From assembly GCA_946626395.1 (NCBI GenBank), contig CAMOUF010000227.1:1-14948 (forward strand): DNA of 14,948 nt. Direction: 5' to 3'. The translations under genes and the position numbers were made by a program. Below are positions 1 to 7,435 of the stretch, piece by piece (position 1 is the stretch's first letter; every line of letters begins with the position of its first letter). This stretch comes from an uncultured Clostridia bacterium (GTDB lineage: Bacteria > Bacillota > Clostridia > Christensenellales > Aristaeellaceae). The notes beneath the pieces are model-generated. The model was not told the DNA's origin, made no database searches, and was given only the letters and a program-made list of their open reading frames with translations.

Positions 1-21
1 AGACTTGGAACAGCAAAAAAA

Positions 22-84
22 TCTGAAATCTGAACTCTTCACTCTGAGCTCTCGTTCTATTGCCTAATGCCTATTGCCTATTCG
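22..84. repeat. Degenerate heptanucleotide tandem array
   Basis: Nine consecutive 7-nt units in one phase can be read here: TCTGAAA, TCTGAAC, TCTTCAC, TCTGAGC, TCTCGTT, CTATTGC, CTAATGC, CTATTGC, CTATTCG. The first five and last four form two related families, but the 7-nt register is unbroken. A period of 7 is not a multiple of 3, which argues against coding. The array lies downstream of the radical SAM maturase stop codon, and I see no clear rho-independent terminator in the 132 bases between that stop and the window start. A second array of the same period lies at the other end of the maturase gene (1531-1558). The role is unknown; the array could be slippage-generated intergenic DNA. Confidence 0.6.
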
Positions 85-132
85 CTTAAAGTGTTTTTTC
101 AACTGACCAATTGCTTTTCCCAACGACTGCTT

Positions 133-1512
133 TTATTCCTCCAGCGCCTTCGCGGCTTCCAGCATGATGGCGCATTCCATACGCTTGCGGAACAGGTCGC
201 AGCCGTATTTGTACACGCCCCGCACAGAGCCGGTGGCGTGGTAGGCGTTGGCCGCGCAGCCGCCGGAGCAGTACAGCTTCGCCCAGCAATCAGCGCATTC
301 AGGGCGGGCGTACACGTTGCAGGACGCGAAATCCTCCCGCACGGCGGTGTTGGTGACGCCGTCCCAGACGTTGCCCAGCTTGAACTTTTCCTCGCCCACA
401 AACTGATGGCAGGGGTACAGGTCGCCCCAGGGGGTGACGGCCATATATTCCGTGCCGGAGCCGCAGCCGGAAATCCGCTTGTAAATGCAGGGGCCGCCGC
501 TCAGGTCGATCATGTAGTGGTAGAAGGTAAAGGGTCTGCCCTCCTTCCGGCGCTTCAGCATCAATTCCGCCAGCTGCTCATACTGCTCCATGACGATTGC
601 TTTGTCCTCTTCCGTCAGGGCGCTGGGGTCGTCCGCGGCGCAGACCACGGGCTCCATGCTCAATTCCGTAAAGCCTAAATCCAGCATGGTCTGAATATCC
701 TTGAGGAAATCGGGATTGGCGTGGGTGAAGGTGCCACGCATGTAATAGTTTTTCTCCTCCCGGGCCTTCACCAGCTTCTGGAATTTGGGCACGATTTTTT
801 CCCAGCTGCCGTTGCCCGCGTAATCCACCCGGAACCGGTCGTGGATTTCCTTGCGTCCGTCCAGGGACAAAACCACATTGCTGCATTCCCGGTTGGCAAA
901 GTCGATCACATCGTCGTCAATCAAAACGCCGTTGGTGGTCAGGGTAAAGCGGAAATTTTTGTTGTGCTCTTTTTCAATGCTGCGGGCATAGGCCACCAGG
1001 CACTTCACCACGTCAAAATTCATCAGCGGTTCCCCGCCGAAAAAGTCCACCTCCAGATTGCGCCGGGCGCCGGAGTGGGCCACCAGGAAATCCAGGGCCT
1101 GCTTGCCCACCTCAAAGGACATCACCGCCCGGTCGCCGTGATACTTGCCCTGGCTGGCGAAGCAGTAGGAGCAGTTTAAGTTGCAGGTGTGGGCCACGTG
1201 CAGGCACAGGGCCTTGACCACCCCGGCGGTTTTCTGCTTCAGTTCCCCCGCCATGGGGGCAAAGGTGTCCGGGGTGAACAGGCGGCCCTGCTCCTTAAGC
1301 TCGGTGATCTGGTCGTAGCACGCGTTCAATTCGTTTTCGTCCACGCCCTCCTGACCGCCATATTTTTCCATCATGCGGGCGATGATTTCTTCCCGGGGGG
1401 TGCTTTCGTACAGGGCGATCATATCGTAAGCCGCGTCATCTACTACGTGGACGCTGCCGGAGCAGGTGTCCAGCACGATGGGCAGGCTGTGCAATTTATA
1501 TTGATGAATCAT
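133..1512 (-). CDS. scfB: SCIFF-peptide radical SAM maturase (thioether-forming, SPASM domain)
   Basis: This 459-residue enzyme is a radical SAM peptide maturase of the type that builds Cys thioether cross-links in the SCIFF precursor encoded just upstream. The N-terminal ~90 residues (starting MIHQYKLHSLPIVLDT) look like the peptide-recognition (RRE/PqqD-like) part. The radical SAM [4Fe-4S] motif CNLNCSYC (CX3CX2C) gives Cys110, Cys114 and Cys117. The GGEP motif is present in DFFGGEPLMNF. A Cys-rich C-terminal SPASM segment follows (GCGSGTEYMAVTPWGDLYPC, then PECADCWAKLYCSGGC and further Cys), expected to hold two auxiliary clusters. An in-frame TTG at 1554 would add 14 residues. I prefer the ATG at 1512 because AAAGGA sits 7 nt before it and the TTG extension is repeat-derived. 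Family assignment is firm; the exact cross-link pattern is inferred from the family. Confidence 0.95.
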   Translation of the reverse strand: MIHQYKLHSLPIVLDTCSGSVHVVDDAAYDMIALYESTPREEIIARMMEKYGGQEGVDENELNACYDQITELKEQGRLFTPDTFAPMAGELKQKTAGVVKALCLHVAHTCNLNCSYCFASQGKYHGDRAVMSFEVGKQALDFLVAHSGARRNLEVDFFGGEPLMNFDVVKCLVAYARSIEKEHNKNFRFTLTTNGVLIDDDVIDFANRECSNVVLSLDGRKEIHDRFRVDYAGNGSWEKIVPKFQKLVKAREEKNYYMRGTFTHANPDFLKDIQTMLDLGFTELSMEPVVCAADDPSALTEEDKAIVMEQYEQLAELMLKRRKEGRPFTFYHYMIDLSGGPCIYKRISGCGSGTEYMAVTPWGDLYPCHQFVGEEKFKLGNVWDGVTNTAVREDFASCNVYARPECADCWAKLYCSGGCAANAYHATGSVRGVYKYGCDLFRKRMECAIMLEAAKALEE

Positions 1513-1530
1513 ATGATTATCCTTTTGTTT

Positions 1531-1558
1531 TAAGTTCCAAGTTCTAAGCTTCAAGGGT
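1531..1558. repeat. Short degenerate heptanucleotide array upstream of the maturase
   Basis: Four in-phase 7-nt units, TAAGTTC, CAAGTTC, TAAGCTT and CAAGGGT, fill the space just upstream of the maturase ribosome binding site. The sequence differs from the array at 22-84 but the period is the same. It lies between the terminator after the SCIFF gene and the maturase start, so it would be in the maturase leader. Confidence 0.5.
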
Positions 1559-1567
1559 CATGATATG

Positions 1568-1594
1568 AAAAAATGCCGCCATGGGGGCGGCATT
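1568..1594 (-). terminator. Rho-independent terminator/attenuator after the SCIFF peptide gene
   Basis: Read on the minus strand, AATGCCGCC and GGCGGCATT form a perfect 9-bp stem (1586-1594 with 1572-1580) around a 5-nt loop, ending in a run of six T (1573-1568). It lies 21 nt past the SCIFF stop codon and before the maturase start. No strong second promoter is visible in the 55 nt between it and the maturase start. It probably lets most transcripts stop after the peptide and a fraction read through, giving excess precursor over enzyme. The attenuation role is inference. Confidence 0.85.
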
Positions 1595-1614
1595 GGGCAC
1601 AGAAACAAAGAAGA

Positions 1615-1773
1615 TTATTTGCTTTCCTTCTGGGCCTTGTTTTCGCACTTCTGGTTGGCGATGCCGCAGCTGGTCTTGCAGGCGGACTGGCAAGAGGTCT
1701 GGCATTCGCCGCAGCCGCCGTTCTTGGCGCTTTCGCACAGGCTGCGGGTGTTCAAAGTCTGAATGTGCTTCAT
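1615..1773 (-). CDS. scfA: SCIFF (ranthipeptide) precursor peptide with seven cysteines
   Basis: This 52-residue peptide begins MKHIQTLNTRSLCES and carries the family core CGECQTSCQSACKTSC followed by GIANQKCE. The six cysteines that define SCIFF (six Cys in forty-five residues) are at 21, 24, 28, 32, 36 and 43. An additional Cys sits at position 13, in the leader part. The product is expected to be a ribosomally made peptide whose Cys residues are linked through sulfur to other residues by the radical SAM enzyme encoded 102 nt downstream. The ATG at 1773 is preceded by GGGGAGGAAA with about 8 nt spacing, an excellent ribosome binding site, and the gene has its own near-consensus promoter and terminator. 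The mature function in the cell is not known from sequence; signalling has been proposed for ranthipeptides in Clostridia. Confidence 0.95.
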   Translation of the reverse strand: MKHIQTLNTRSLCESAKNGGCGECQTSCQSACKTSCGIANQKCENKAQKESK

Positions 1774-1817
1774 TGTGATTTCCTCCCCAAATTGATCAAT
1801 AAATCCGGTTTCGATTC

Positions 1818-1846
1818 ATTGTAACACAGCGGCCCGTCAAAGTCAA
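1818..1846 (-). promoter_or_regulatory. SigA-type promoter for the SCIFF locus
   Basis: On the minus strand TTGACT (1846-1841) and TACAAT (1823-1818) are separated by exactly 17 nt. Both hexamers are one base from consensus. The transcript would start near 1811, leaving a leader of about 37 nt with a strong ribosome binding site. Confidence 0.8.
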
Positions 1847-1896
1847 TCCGGGAATTGATGTATGTAAACAAATTGAAACAATTTTGAAGCAATTTC

Positions 1897-1925
1897 TTTT
1901 CATTTTCAGAAATCTGTGGTATACT
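1897..1925 (+). promoter_or_regulatory. Promoter of the polA operon
   Basis: TTTTCA (1897-1902), a 17-nt spacer and TATACT (1920-1925), with TGG directly before the -10 box forming an extended -10. It is divergent from the SCIFF promoter, about 50 nt apart at the nearest boxes. The leader then contains a small GCCGG/CCGGC hairpin (about 1944-1961) before the polA ribosome binding site. Confidence 0.65.
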
Positions 1926-1978
1926 GAATTGGATTTTTAATGCGCCGGGAAATCCTCCGGCTTTCGAGGTGATTTGTG

Positions 1979-4519
1979 ATGCGGGAAACGCTGCTGGCTG
2001 TGGACGGAAACAGCTTGATGCACCGCGCCTTCCACGCCCTGCCCCTGCTGGACGCGGGGGGTATTTACACCAACGCGGCCCACGGCTTTTTATCCATGCT
2101 GCTCAAGGCCGTGCAGGAATTGTCTCCCCGCTATGTGGCGGTGGCCTTTGACCTGCCCCAGCCCACCTTCCGCCATACCGCTTACGCCGATTACAAGGCG
2201 GGCCGCCGGGCCATGCCGGAGGAGCTCAGGCCCCAGTTCCCCCTGATCAAGGAAATCCTGGGGGAAATGAAGCTGGGCGTGCTGACGGCGGAGGGATATG
2301 AGGCCGACGATATTTTGGGCACCCTGTCGGTCAAGTGCCGGGAAAACGGACTGGACTGCGTGCTGCTCACCGGCGACCGGGACGCGCTGCAGCTGGTGGG
2401 GGACGGCACGAAGCTGCTCTTCACCCGCAAGGGCATTACCGAAAGCACCCTGTTTGACGCGGCGGGAGTGAAGGAATATTTCGGCGTCACCCCCGAGCAG
2501 GTCACCGACTGGAAGGGCCTGATGGGCGACGCCAGCGACAATATCCCCGGCATCCCCGGGGTGGGGGAAAAGACCGCGGTGAAGCTGCTGAATGAATACG
2601 GCAGCCTGGAAAATGTGCTGGCTCATGGCGCGGATATCAAAGGCAAGCTGGGGGAAAAGGTGCGGGACAACGCGGACCTGGCCAAGTTTTCCAAGGATCT
2701 GGCCACCATCCGCCCCACCGCGCCCATTGAATTCGACCTGAACGCCTTCGACGCCTCCCATATGGGGGAGGGCTTGAGCGTCCTTAAAAAATACCAGCTC
2801 AACGGCATCGCCGCGCGGCTGGAAAAAATGGCTCCCGGGGCGGCGGAAGCGGAGGACGCGCCGGAAGAAAAAATGGAATTTATTCAGGAAACGCTGCGCT
2901 CCGCGGAAGAAATCGCCGCGTTTCTTGAAAAAGCCAAAGGCCAGCCCGCCGCCCTTCACGTGACCCCCGCCCATCTCACGGTGGCGATTCCCGGAAGCGT
3001 GGCGGAAATCCTTTTGCAGCAGGATATGCTGTCCGAGGGCCTGCTGCCGGAAGAAGCCTGGCAGGCGTTAAAGCCTCTGCTCCGGGAAAAGCTGTATGTG
3101 CACGACGGAAAAGCCCTGCTGCATAAGCTGGCCGATCTCAATTTGCCCCTGCCGGTATTTGCCTGGGACACCATGCTGGGGGCGTACCTGCATAATCCCC
3201 AGGAAAAATCCTACGCCCTGAACCAATTCGCCCGGGAGGACGCCGCCGGGGTGCTGGAGCTGGCCATCAAGCAGCAAAAGCAATTGGCTCAGGAGGGCAT
3301 GACGGCCCTCATGCGGGATATTGAAATGCCCCTTCTGTATGTGCTGTTCGATATGGAGCAGGAGGGCTTCCAGGTGGACGGCGGGGTGCTGGAGGAGCTG
3401 GGCAAGGAGTTTACCAGGGAAGCGGAAGAACTGAAGGAACAGGTGTATACCCTTTCCGGCGTTCGGGGCTTTAACCTGAACAGCACCCAGCAATTGGGCA
3501 AGGTGCTGTTTGAAACCCTGAACCTGCCCCACGGGAAAAAGACCCAGAAGGGCTATTCCACCGACGCGGACACCTTGGAAAAGCTGGTTGACCTGCATCC
3601 CTGCATCGCGCCTATTTTAAAGTACCGCCAGGTGGTGAAGCTGAGCAGCACCTATATCGACGCCCTGCTTCGCAAGATGGATGAAACGGGCCGGGTGCAT
3701 ACGTTCTTTGATCAGACCGGCACCGCCACGGGACGCATTTCCTCCAGCGAGCCCAACTTGCAGAATATCCCCGTGCGCACCCAGATGGGCCGGGAAATCC
3801 GCAAGGCGTTCATTACCAGGCAGGGCTTCGTGCTGGCCGACGCGGATTACAGCCAGATCGAGCTGCGGGTGATGGCCCACTTTTCCGGGGACCCCGCCAT
3901 GGTGGACGCCTTCCAAAAAGGCCAGGATATCCATACCCGCACCGCCGCCGAGGTTTACGGCGTGCCCATGGACAAAGTCACCAGGGACATGCGCTCCAGC
4001 GCCAAGGCGGTGAACTTCGGTCTGGTGTACGGCATCAGCGAATTCGGCCTGGCCCGGAATATTGGCGTCAGCCGCAGGCAGGCAGCGGATTTTATCGCCC
4101 GGTATTTTGAGAGGTATCCCGGCGTAAAGCGGTTTATGGACGAGGCGGTCAAAAAGGGCTACGATCAGGGCTATGCCGTGACCATGATGGGCCGGCGCAG
4201 GCAACTGCCGGAATTAAAAAGCAGCAACGCCAATGTGAGAAACTTTGGCGAGCGGGCCGCCATGAACACCCCTGTTCAGGGCACGGCAGCGGATATCATC
4301 AAGCTGGCCATGGTGCGGGTGCACGACGCCCTGAAAAAGGAAGGGCTCAAGGCGCGGCTGATTTTGCAGGTGCACGATGAACTGCTCATCGAAGCCCCCA
4401 AGGAAGAGGAAGAAACGGTAGGCCGCATTCTCAGGCAGTGCATGGAGCAGGTGATTTCCCTCCAGGTGCCGCTGGTGGCTGAGGTGAAAATGGGCGAAAG
4501 CTGGTACGAAACCAAATGA
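1979..4519 (+). CDS. polA: DNA polymerase I, proofreading domain degenerate
   Basis: PolA fills gaps and removes primers in replication and repair. The 846-residue protein has an N-terminal 5'-3' exonuclease (Asp9 in LLAVDGNS, the YEADDILG and LLTGDRDA motifs, and the helix-hairpin-helix motif IPGIPGVGEKTA near residues 187-198). It has a middle 3'-5' exonuclease-like region (about 300-470) and a C-terminal polymerase. Polymerase motif A is ADYSQIELR (Asp623), motif B spans Arg672, Lys676, Phe680, Tyr684 and Gly685, and motif C is VHDE (Asp800). The middle region has no recognisable DxE metal motif at the place where E. coli PolA has FDTET, so proofreading is probably absent, as in Bacillus-type PolA. 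The ATG at 1979 follows GAGGTGA at 6 nt; a GTG at 1976 is an alternative. It is the first gene of the operon and its stop overlaps coaE. Confidence 0.97.
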   Translation: MRETLLAVDGNSLMHRAFHALPLLDAGGIYTNAAHGFLSMLLKAVQELSPRYVAVAFDLPQPTFRHTAYADYKAGRRAMPEELRPQFPLIKEILGEMKLGVLTAEGYEADDILGTLSVKCRENGLDCVLLTGDRDALQLVGDGTKLLFTRKGITESTLFDAAGVKEYFGVTPEQVTDWKGLMGDASDNIPGIPGVGEKTAVKLLNEYGSLENVLAHGADIKGKLGEKVRDNADLAKFSKDLATIRPTAPIEFDLNAFDASHMGEGLSVLKKYQLNGIAARLEKMAPGAAEAEDAPEEKMEFIQETLRSAEEIAAFLEKAKGQPAALHVTPAHLTVAIPGSVAEILLQQDMLSEGLLPEEAWQALKPLLREKLYVHDGKALLHKLADLNLPLPVFAWDTMLGAYLHNPQEKSYALNQFAREDAAGVLELAIKQQKQLAQEGMTALMRDIEMPLLYVLFDMEQEGFQVDGGVLEELGKEFTREAEELKEQVYTLSGVRGFNLNSTQQLGKVLFETLNLPHGKKTQKGYSTDADTLEKLVDLHPCIAPILKYRQVVKLSSTYIDALLRKMDETGRVHTFFDQTGTATGRISSSEPNLQNIPVRTQMGREIRKAFITRQGFVLADADYSQIELRVMAHFSGDPAMVDAFQKGQDIHTRTAAEVYGVPMDKVTRDMRSSAKAVNFGLVYGISEFGLARNIGVSRRQAADFIARYFERYPGVKRFMDEAVKKGYDQGYAVTMMGRRRQLPELKSSNANVRNFGERAAMNTPVQGTAADIIKLAMVRVHDALKKEGLKARLILQVHDELLIEAPKEEEETVGRILRQCMEQVISLQVPLVAEVKMGESWYETK

Positions 4520-5124
4520 GCGAATATGTGATCGGCTTGACCGGGGGTATTGCCTGCGGCAAGAGCAACATTTCAAGCACCCTGAAAAGCAACGGGGTGC
4601 CGGTGATTGACGCGGATGAGATTTCCCGTTCCCTGACAGCGGCAGGGGGCCAGGCGCTGCCCGCCATCCGGAAGGAATTTGGCGACGGCGTTTTTAACGG
4701 TGAAGAGCTGAACCGCCGGGCCCTGTCCGATATTGTGTTCAGCGACCCGGAAAAAAGAGAGGCGCTCAACGGCATCCTGCATCCCATGGTGCTTTCGGAA
4801 ATCCGGCGGCAGATGGCGGAGCAGACCGGGCCGGTGGTGATGGACGTGCCGCTTTTGTATGAAGTGGGCATGGATTCCTGGTGCCAGGAAATCTGGTGCG
4901 CTTATGTGCCCCAAAAGGAGCAGGTGCGCCGCCTTCGCAAGCGGGGACAGATCAGCTATCGGGAAGCCCTGCGCCGCATCCATTCCCAAATGCCGGTGAT
5001 GGAAAAAAGAAAGCGGGCGGACCACGTGATCCGCACCGACGGCACCAAGGAGCAAAGCGGCTGCATTGCGCTGGATTTGTGGCGGGCCGCGGTGGACCGG
5101 CTGACAAAGGAGAAGGAAGCATGA
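4516..5124 (+). CDS. coaE: Dephospho-CoA kinase
   Basis: CoaE phosphorylates the ribose 3'-OH of dephospho-CoA in the last step of coenzyme A synthesis, in the cytosol. The 202-residue protein starts with the P-loop GLTGGIACGKS (residues 7-17, Lys16 and Ser17), followed by the VIDADEISR motif at 30-38 typical of the family. Length matches the usual ~200 residues. Its ATG overlaps the polA stop as ATGA, and no separate ribosome binding site is evident, so translation is probably coupled to polA. Its own end overlaps the next gene in the same way. Confidence 0.96.
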   Translation: MSEYVIGLTGGIACGKSNISSTLKSNGVPVIDADEISRSLTAAGGQALPAIRKEFGDGVFNGEELNRRALSDIVFSDPEKREALNGILHPMVLSEIRRQMAEQTGPVVMDVPLLYEVGMDSWCQEIWCAYVPQKEQVRRLRKRGQISYREALRRIHSQMPVMEKRKRADHVIRTDGTKEQSGCIALDLWRAAVDRLTKEKEA

Positions 5125-5849
5125 GCCAGTATCCCGCGCCCACACCCTATCAGGCCCCGCCGCCTCCCGCGCCCAGAAACCGCCGGGCGGGCCGAAGCGC
5201 TGCCCACAGGACCCGGAAAAAGAGCCAGGGCCCCCTTGCCTGGTGGCAGGGGGCGGTGCTGGCGGCGCTGCTGTTTACTTTGATCTGGCAGGTTTTGCGT
5301 TTGGGCCAGGCCCAGGGGCAGTTAAAGCGCCTGGAGCAGGAGCGGCAGGAAGCCCAGGAGCGCTATGAGCTGACGGTGAAAAGCCATCAGGTGCGCTATC
5401 GGGAGCTGATCGAAAAATATGCGGAGGAATATAACCTGAACCCCGCTTACGTATCCGCCATCATCAAGCAGGAAAGCAGCTTCGATCCCCGGGCGGTGAG
5501 CAGCAAGGGGGCCCGGGGCCTGATGCAGTTCATGCCCGACACCTTTGACTGGGTAAAGAAAAACTGCGGCTATAAAAGCGCCACCTTCGATGATATTTAC
5601 CAACCGGAAATATCCATTAAAATGGGCTGCTACCTGCTCAATTACATCACCCAGAAGATCGGCACGGACGACCCTGTGCTGGTGGCCTGCGCCTATCACG
5701 CGGGCTGGGGCACCATCCCCACCTGGCTGCAAAATTATTCCACCGATGGGCAGAAGCTGACCATTGCGCAGATTCCAAAGTCCGATACGCGTACCTACGC
5801 GGGAAGGGTGCTGAATTCCTATGCGATCTACTTGCAGCATTATTATTAA
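5121..5849 (+). CDS. Membrane-anchored lytic transglycosylase (SLT/GH23 domain)
   Basis: This predicted enzyme cleaves peptidoglycan glycan strands outside the membrane. The 242-residue protein has a proline-rich, basic N-terminus (1-40), one transmembrane helix (about 41-60, WWQGAVLAALLFTLIW), a charged coiled-coil stalk (about 62-100) and a C-terminal SLT domain (about 94-242). The catalytic Glu is Glu118 in IIKQESSFDPRA. Family motifs KGARGLMQFMP (129-139) and AYHAGWG (191-197) follow; the last is usually AYNAG, so Asn is replaced by His. The ATG overlaps the coaE stop by 4 nt and is preceded by AAGGAGAAGGA. The order polA-coaE-transglycosylase is seen in other Clostridia. Confidence 0.92.
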   Translation: MSQYPAPTPYQAPPPPAPRNRRAGRSAAHRTRKKSQGPLAWWQGAVLAALLFTLIWQVLRLGQAQGQLKRLEQERQEAQERYELTVKSHQVRYRELIEKYAEEYNLNPAYVSAIIKQESSFDPRAVSSKGARGLMQFMPDTFDWVKKNCGYKSATFDDIYQPEISIKMGCYLLNYITQKIGTDDPVLVACAYHAGWGTIPTWLQNYSTDGQKLTIAQIPKSDTRTYAGRVLNSYAIYLQHYY

Positions 5850-7392
5850 AGCCATCGCCTGCCTGACGGCCCTTTTGATCCTTCTGCCATGGGGGGCGAA
5901 AGCCATGACCATGGATGCCAATCTGTCCCTGGGGATGATTTCGGTGAAATCCGTGTCGCTCAATCCCCTGGTGGCCGAGGAGCGGGAGTTTCAATCCCTT
6001 ACCGCCCTGATTTACGAGGGCCTGTTTTCCCTGGACGACGATTATATGCCCCAATTGTGTCTGGCTGCCTCCTGCGATTCCACCACCGACGGCAAGCGCT
6101 GGACGGTGCGGCTGCGGCCAGACGTTTCCTTCCACGACGGCACGCCCCTGACCGCTTACGACGTGGAGGCTACCATCAATGAAATCCTCCGGCTGGCGGA
6201 ATCGAACCAGGGGCAATACAACCAGCTGAAGTTCTTCATCACTTCCGTGTCCGTCAACAGCGCCGATTCCCTGCAAATCACTGTGAACCGGCCTTATTAC
6301 GCCGTGCGCTTCGCCCTGCCCTTCCCGGTGCTCAAGCGGGATCAGGTGCAGGCCGTGATGCCCTACGGCACGGGGCCCTTTAAGGTGGACACCTTTGACC
6401 CCGCCAATTACCTGTACCTTTCCGCCAATGAAAATTACTGGGGCAGGGTGCCCACGGTGAAAACCATTAACGTGACCTTCAAGGCCACCAACCGGGACCT
6501 GATTCAGGACTACGAATATAACCGCATCGACGCGGCCATTACCCGCTCCGCTTCCGCCGGGCAGTATCAGACCAGCCGTACCAACCTGAACATCGTTTAC
6601 CGCACCCGGCAGCTGGAAACGCTGCTGATGAACCACAGCGCCAATTCCTTCCCCCTGAACAACGAAAACGTGCGCAAGGCCATCCGCTATGCCATTGATT
6701 TTGACAACATCGCCAACACGGTGTATATGGGCATGGCCAAGCGCACGGACACCCCTCTGCCCGCCGGCACCTGGATGTATCAGGACAACGAGGCATACGC
6801 CTATAATCCCGCCAAGGCCAGAGAAATCCTGGAGGGGGAGGGCTGGAAGGTCAACGAGAGGGACGGGGGCGTCCGCCACACGGTGGTGACGGAAGGCGGC
6901 AAGCAGGTGGATAAACGCCTGCGCCTGGGCCTGCACGTATATGAGGAACAGGATAATTCCGTACGCGTCCAGGTGGCGGGGATGATTGCCGATTATCTGG
7001 CCGCCGTGGGCATCGAGGTCCATGTGGAAACCGTGAATTTCGCCCAGGCGTCCTCGCGCCTGTCCGCCCGGAACTACGATATGGCCATCGTGGCCTTCCA
7101 GATGGACGTGGCCCCGGACCCCGGATTCCTGCTCATGAGCGGCAACACCGGCAACTATACCGGCTACCGCTCCACCGCCATGGATAAGCTGTGCAAGAGC
7201 CTGAGGGAAAAGCGGGAGTTCAGCGAATATCAATTAACGCTCCACGAAATCCAGAATCAGTTTGCCAACGATTGCCCGTTCATCTGCATGTGGTTCCGGG
7301 CAGGGGCGCTGATGACCAGAAAGGTGTTTACCACTGTGCGGGACGTGCGGGAGCCGGAAATCCTGCGGGGCATTGAAAATATAGGATACTGA
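5821..7392 (+). CDS. ABC-type oligopeptide/nickel-type solute-binding protein (SBP family 5), orphan
   Basis: This 523-residue protein resembles OppA/DppA-type periplasmic or surface binding proteins. Features include ISVKSVSLNPLVAEE and TALIYEGLF near the start, then RPDVSFHDGTPLTAYDV, the conserved block NNENVRKAIRYAIDFD, and PLPAGTWMYQDNEAYAYNP. A hydrophobic signal sequence covers residues 1-28 and ends AKA, the form cut by signal peptidase I. There is no convincing lipobox: Cys14 follows AIA but lies too early. Lipoproteins are the usual form in Gram-positives, so this one may be released or anchored otherwise. The start lies 29 nt inside the transglycosylase gene, with GGAAGGG about 12 nt upstream. 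No permease or ATPase genes are adjacent. The ligand is unknown; a peptide, including a cell-wall peptide given the neighbour, is possible. Confidence 0.9.
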   Translation: MRSTCSIIIKAIACLTALLILLPWGAKAMTMDANLSLGMISVKSVSLNPLVAEEREFQSLTALIYEGLFSLDDDYMPQLCLAASCDSTTDGKRWTVRLRPDVSFHDGTPLTAYDVEATINEILRLAESNQGQYNQLKFFITSVSVNSADSLQITVNRPYYAVRFALPFPVLKRDQVQAVMPYGTGPFKVDTFDPANYLYLSANENYWGRVPTVKTINVTFKATNRDLIQDYEYNRIDAAITRSASAGQYQTSRTNLNIVYRTRQLETLLMNHSANSFPLNNENVRKAIRYAIDFDNIANTVYMGMAKRTDTPLPAGTWMYQDNEAYAYNPAKAREILEGEGWKVNERDGGVRHTVVTEGGKQVDKRLRLGLHVYEEQDNSVRVQVAGMIADYLAAVGIEVHVETVNFAQASSRLSARNYDMAIVAFQMDVAPDPGFLLMSGNTGNYTGYRSTAMDKLCKSLREKREFSEYQLTLHEIQNQFANDCPFICMWFRAGALMTRKVFTTVRDVREPEILRGIENIGY

Positions 7393-7435
7393 CGGGCGTT
7401 TGCCGCATATACTGCCCTTATAGGGGGTGGGGAAG

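Noticed and set aside
1..132. Possible CRISPR array at the left end
   Set aside because: The units are only 7 nt, degenerate and without spacers, which is not CRISPR architecture.
1565..1824. Several short plus-strand ORFs over the SCIFF gene
   Set aside because: They are antisense to the recognisable SCIFF peptide and its terminator; none has a ribosome binding site or family match.
5647..7233. Long minus-strand ORF of 528 codons
   Set aside because: It lies antisense to the solute-binding protein, whose family motifs are clear on the plus strand. Long antisense frames are expected in GC-rich genes; the His/Gly-rich translation is typical of that.
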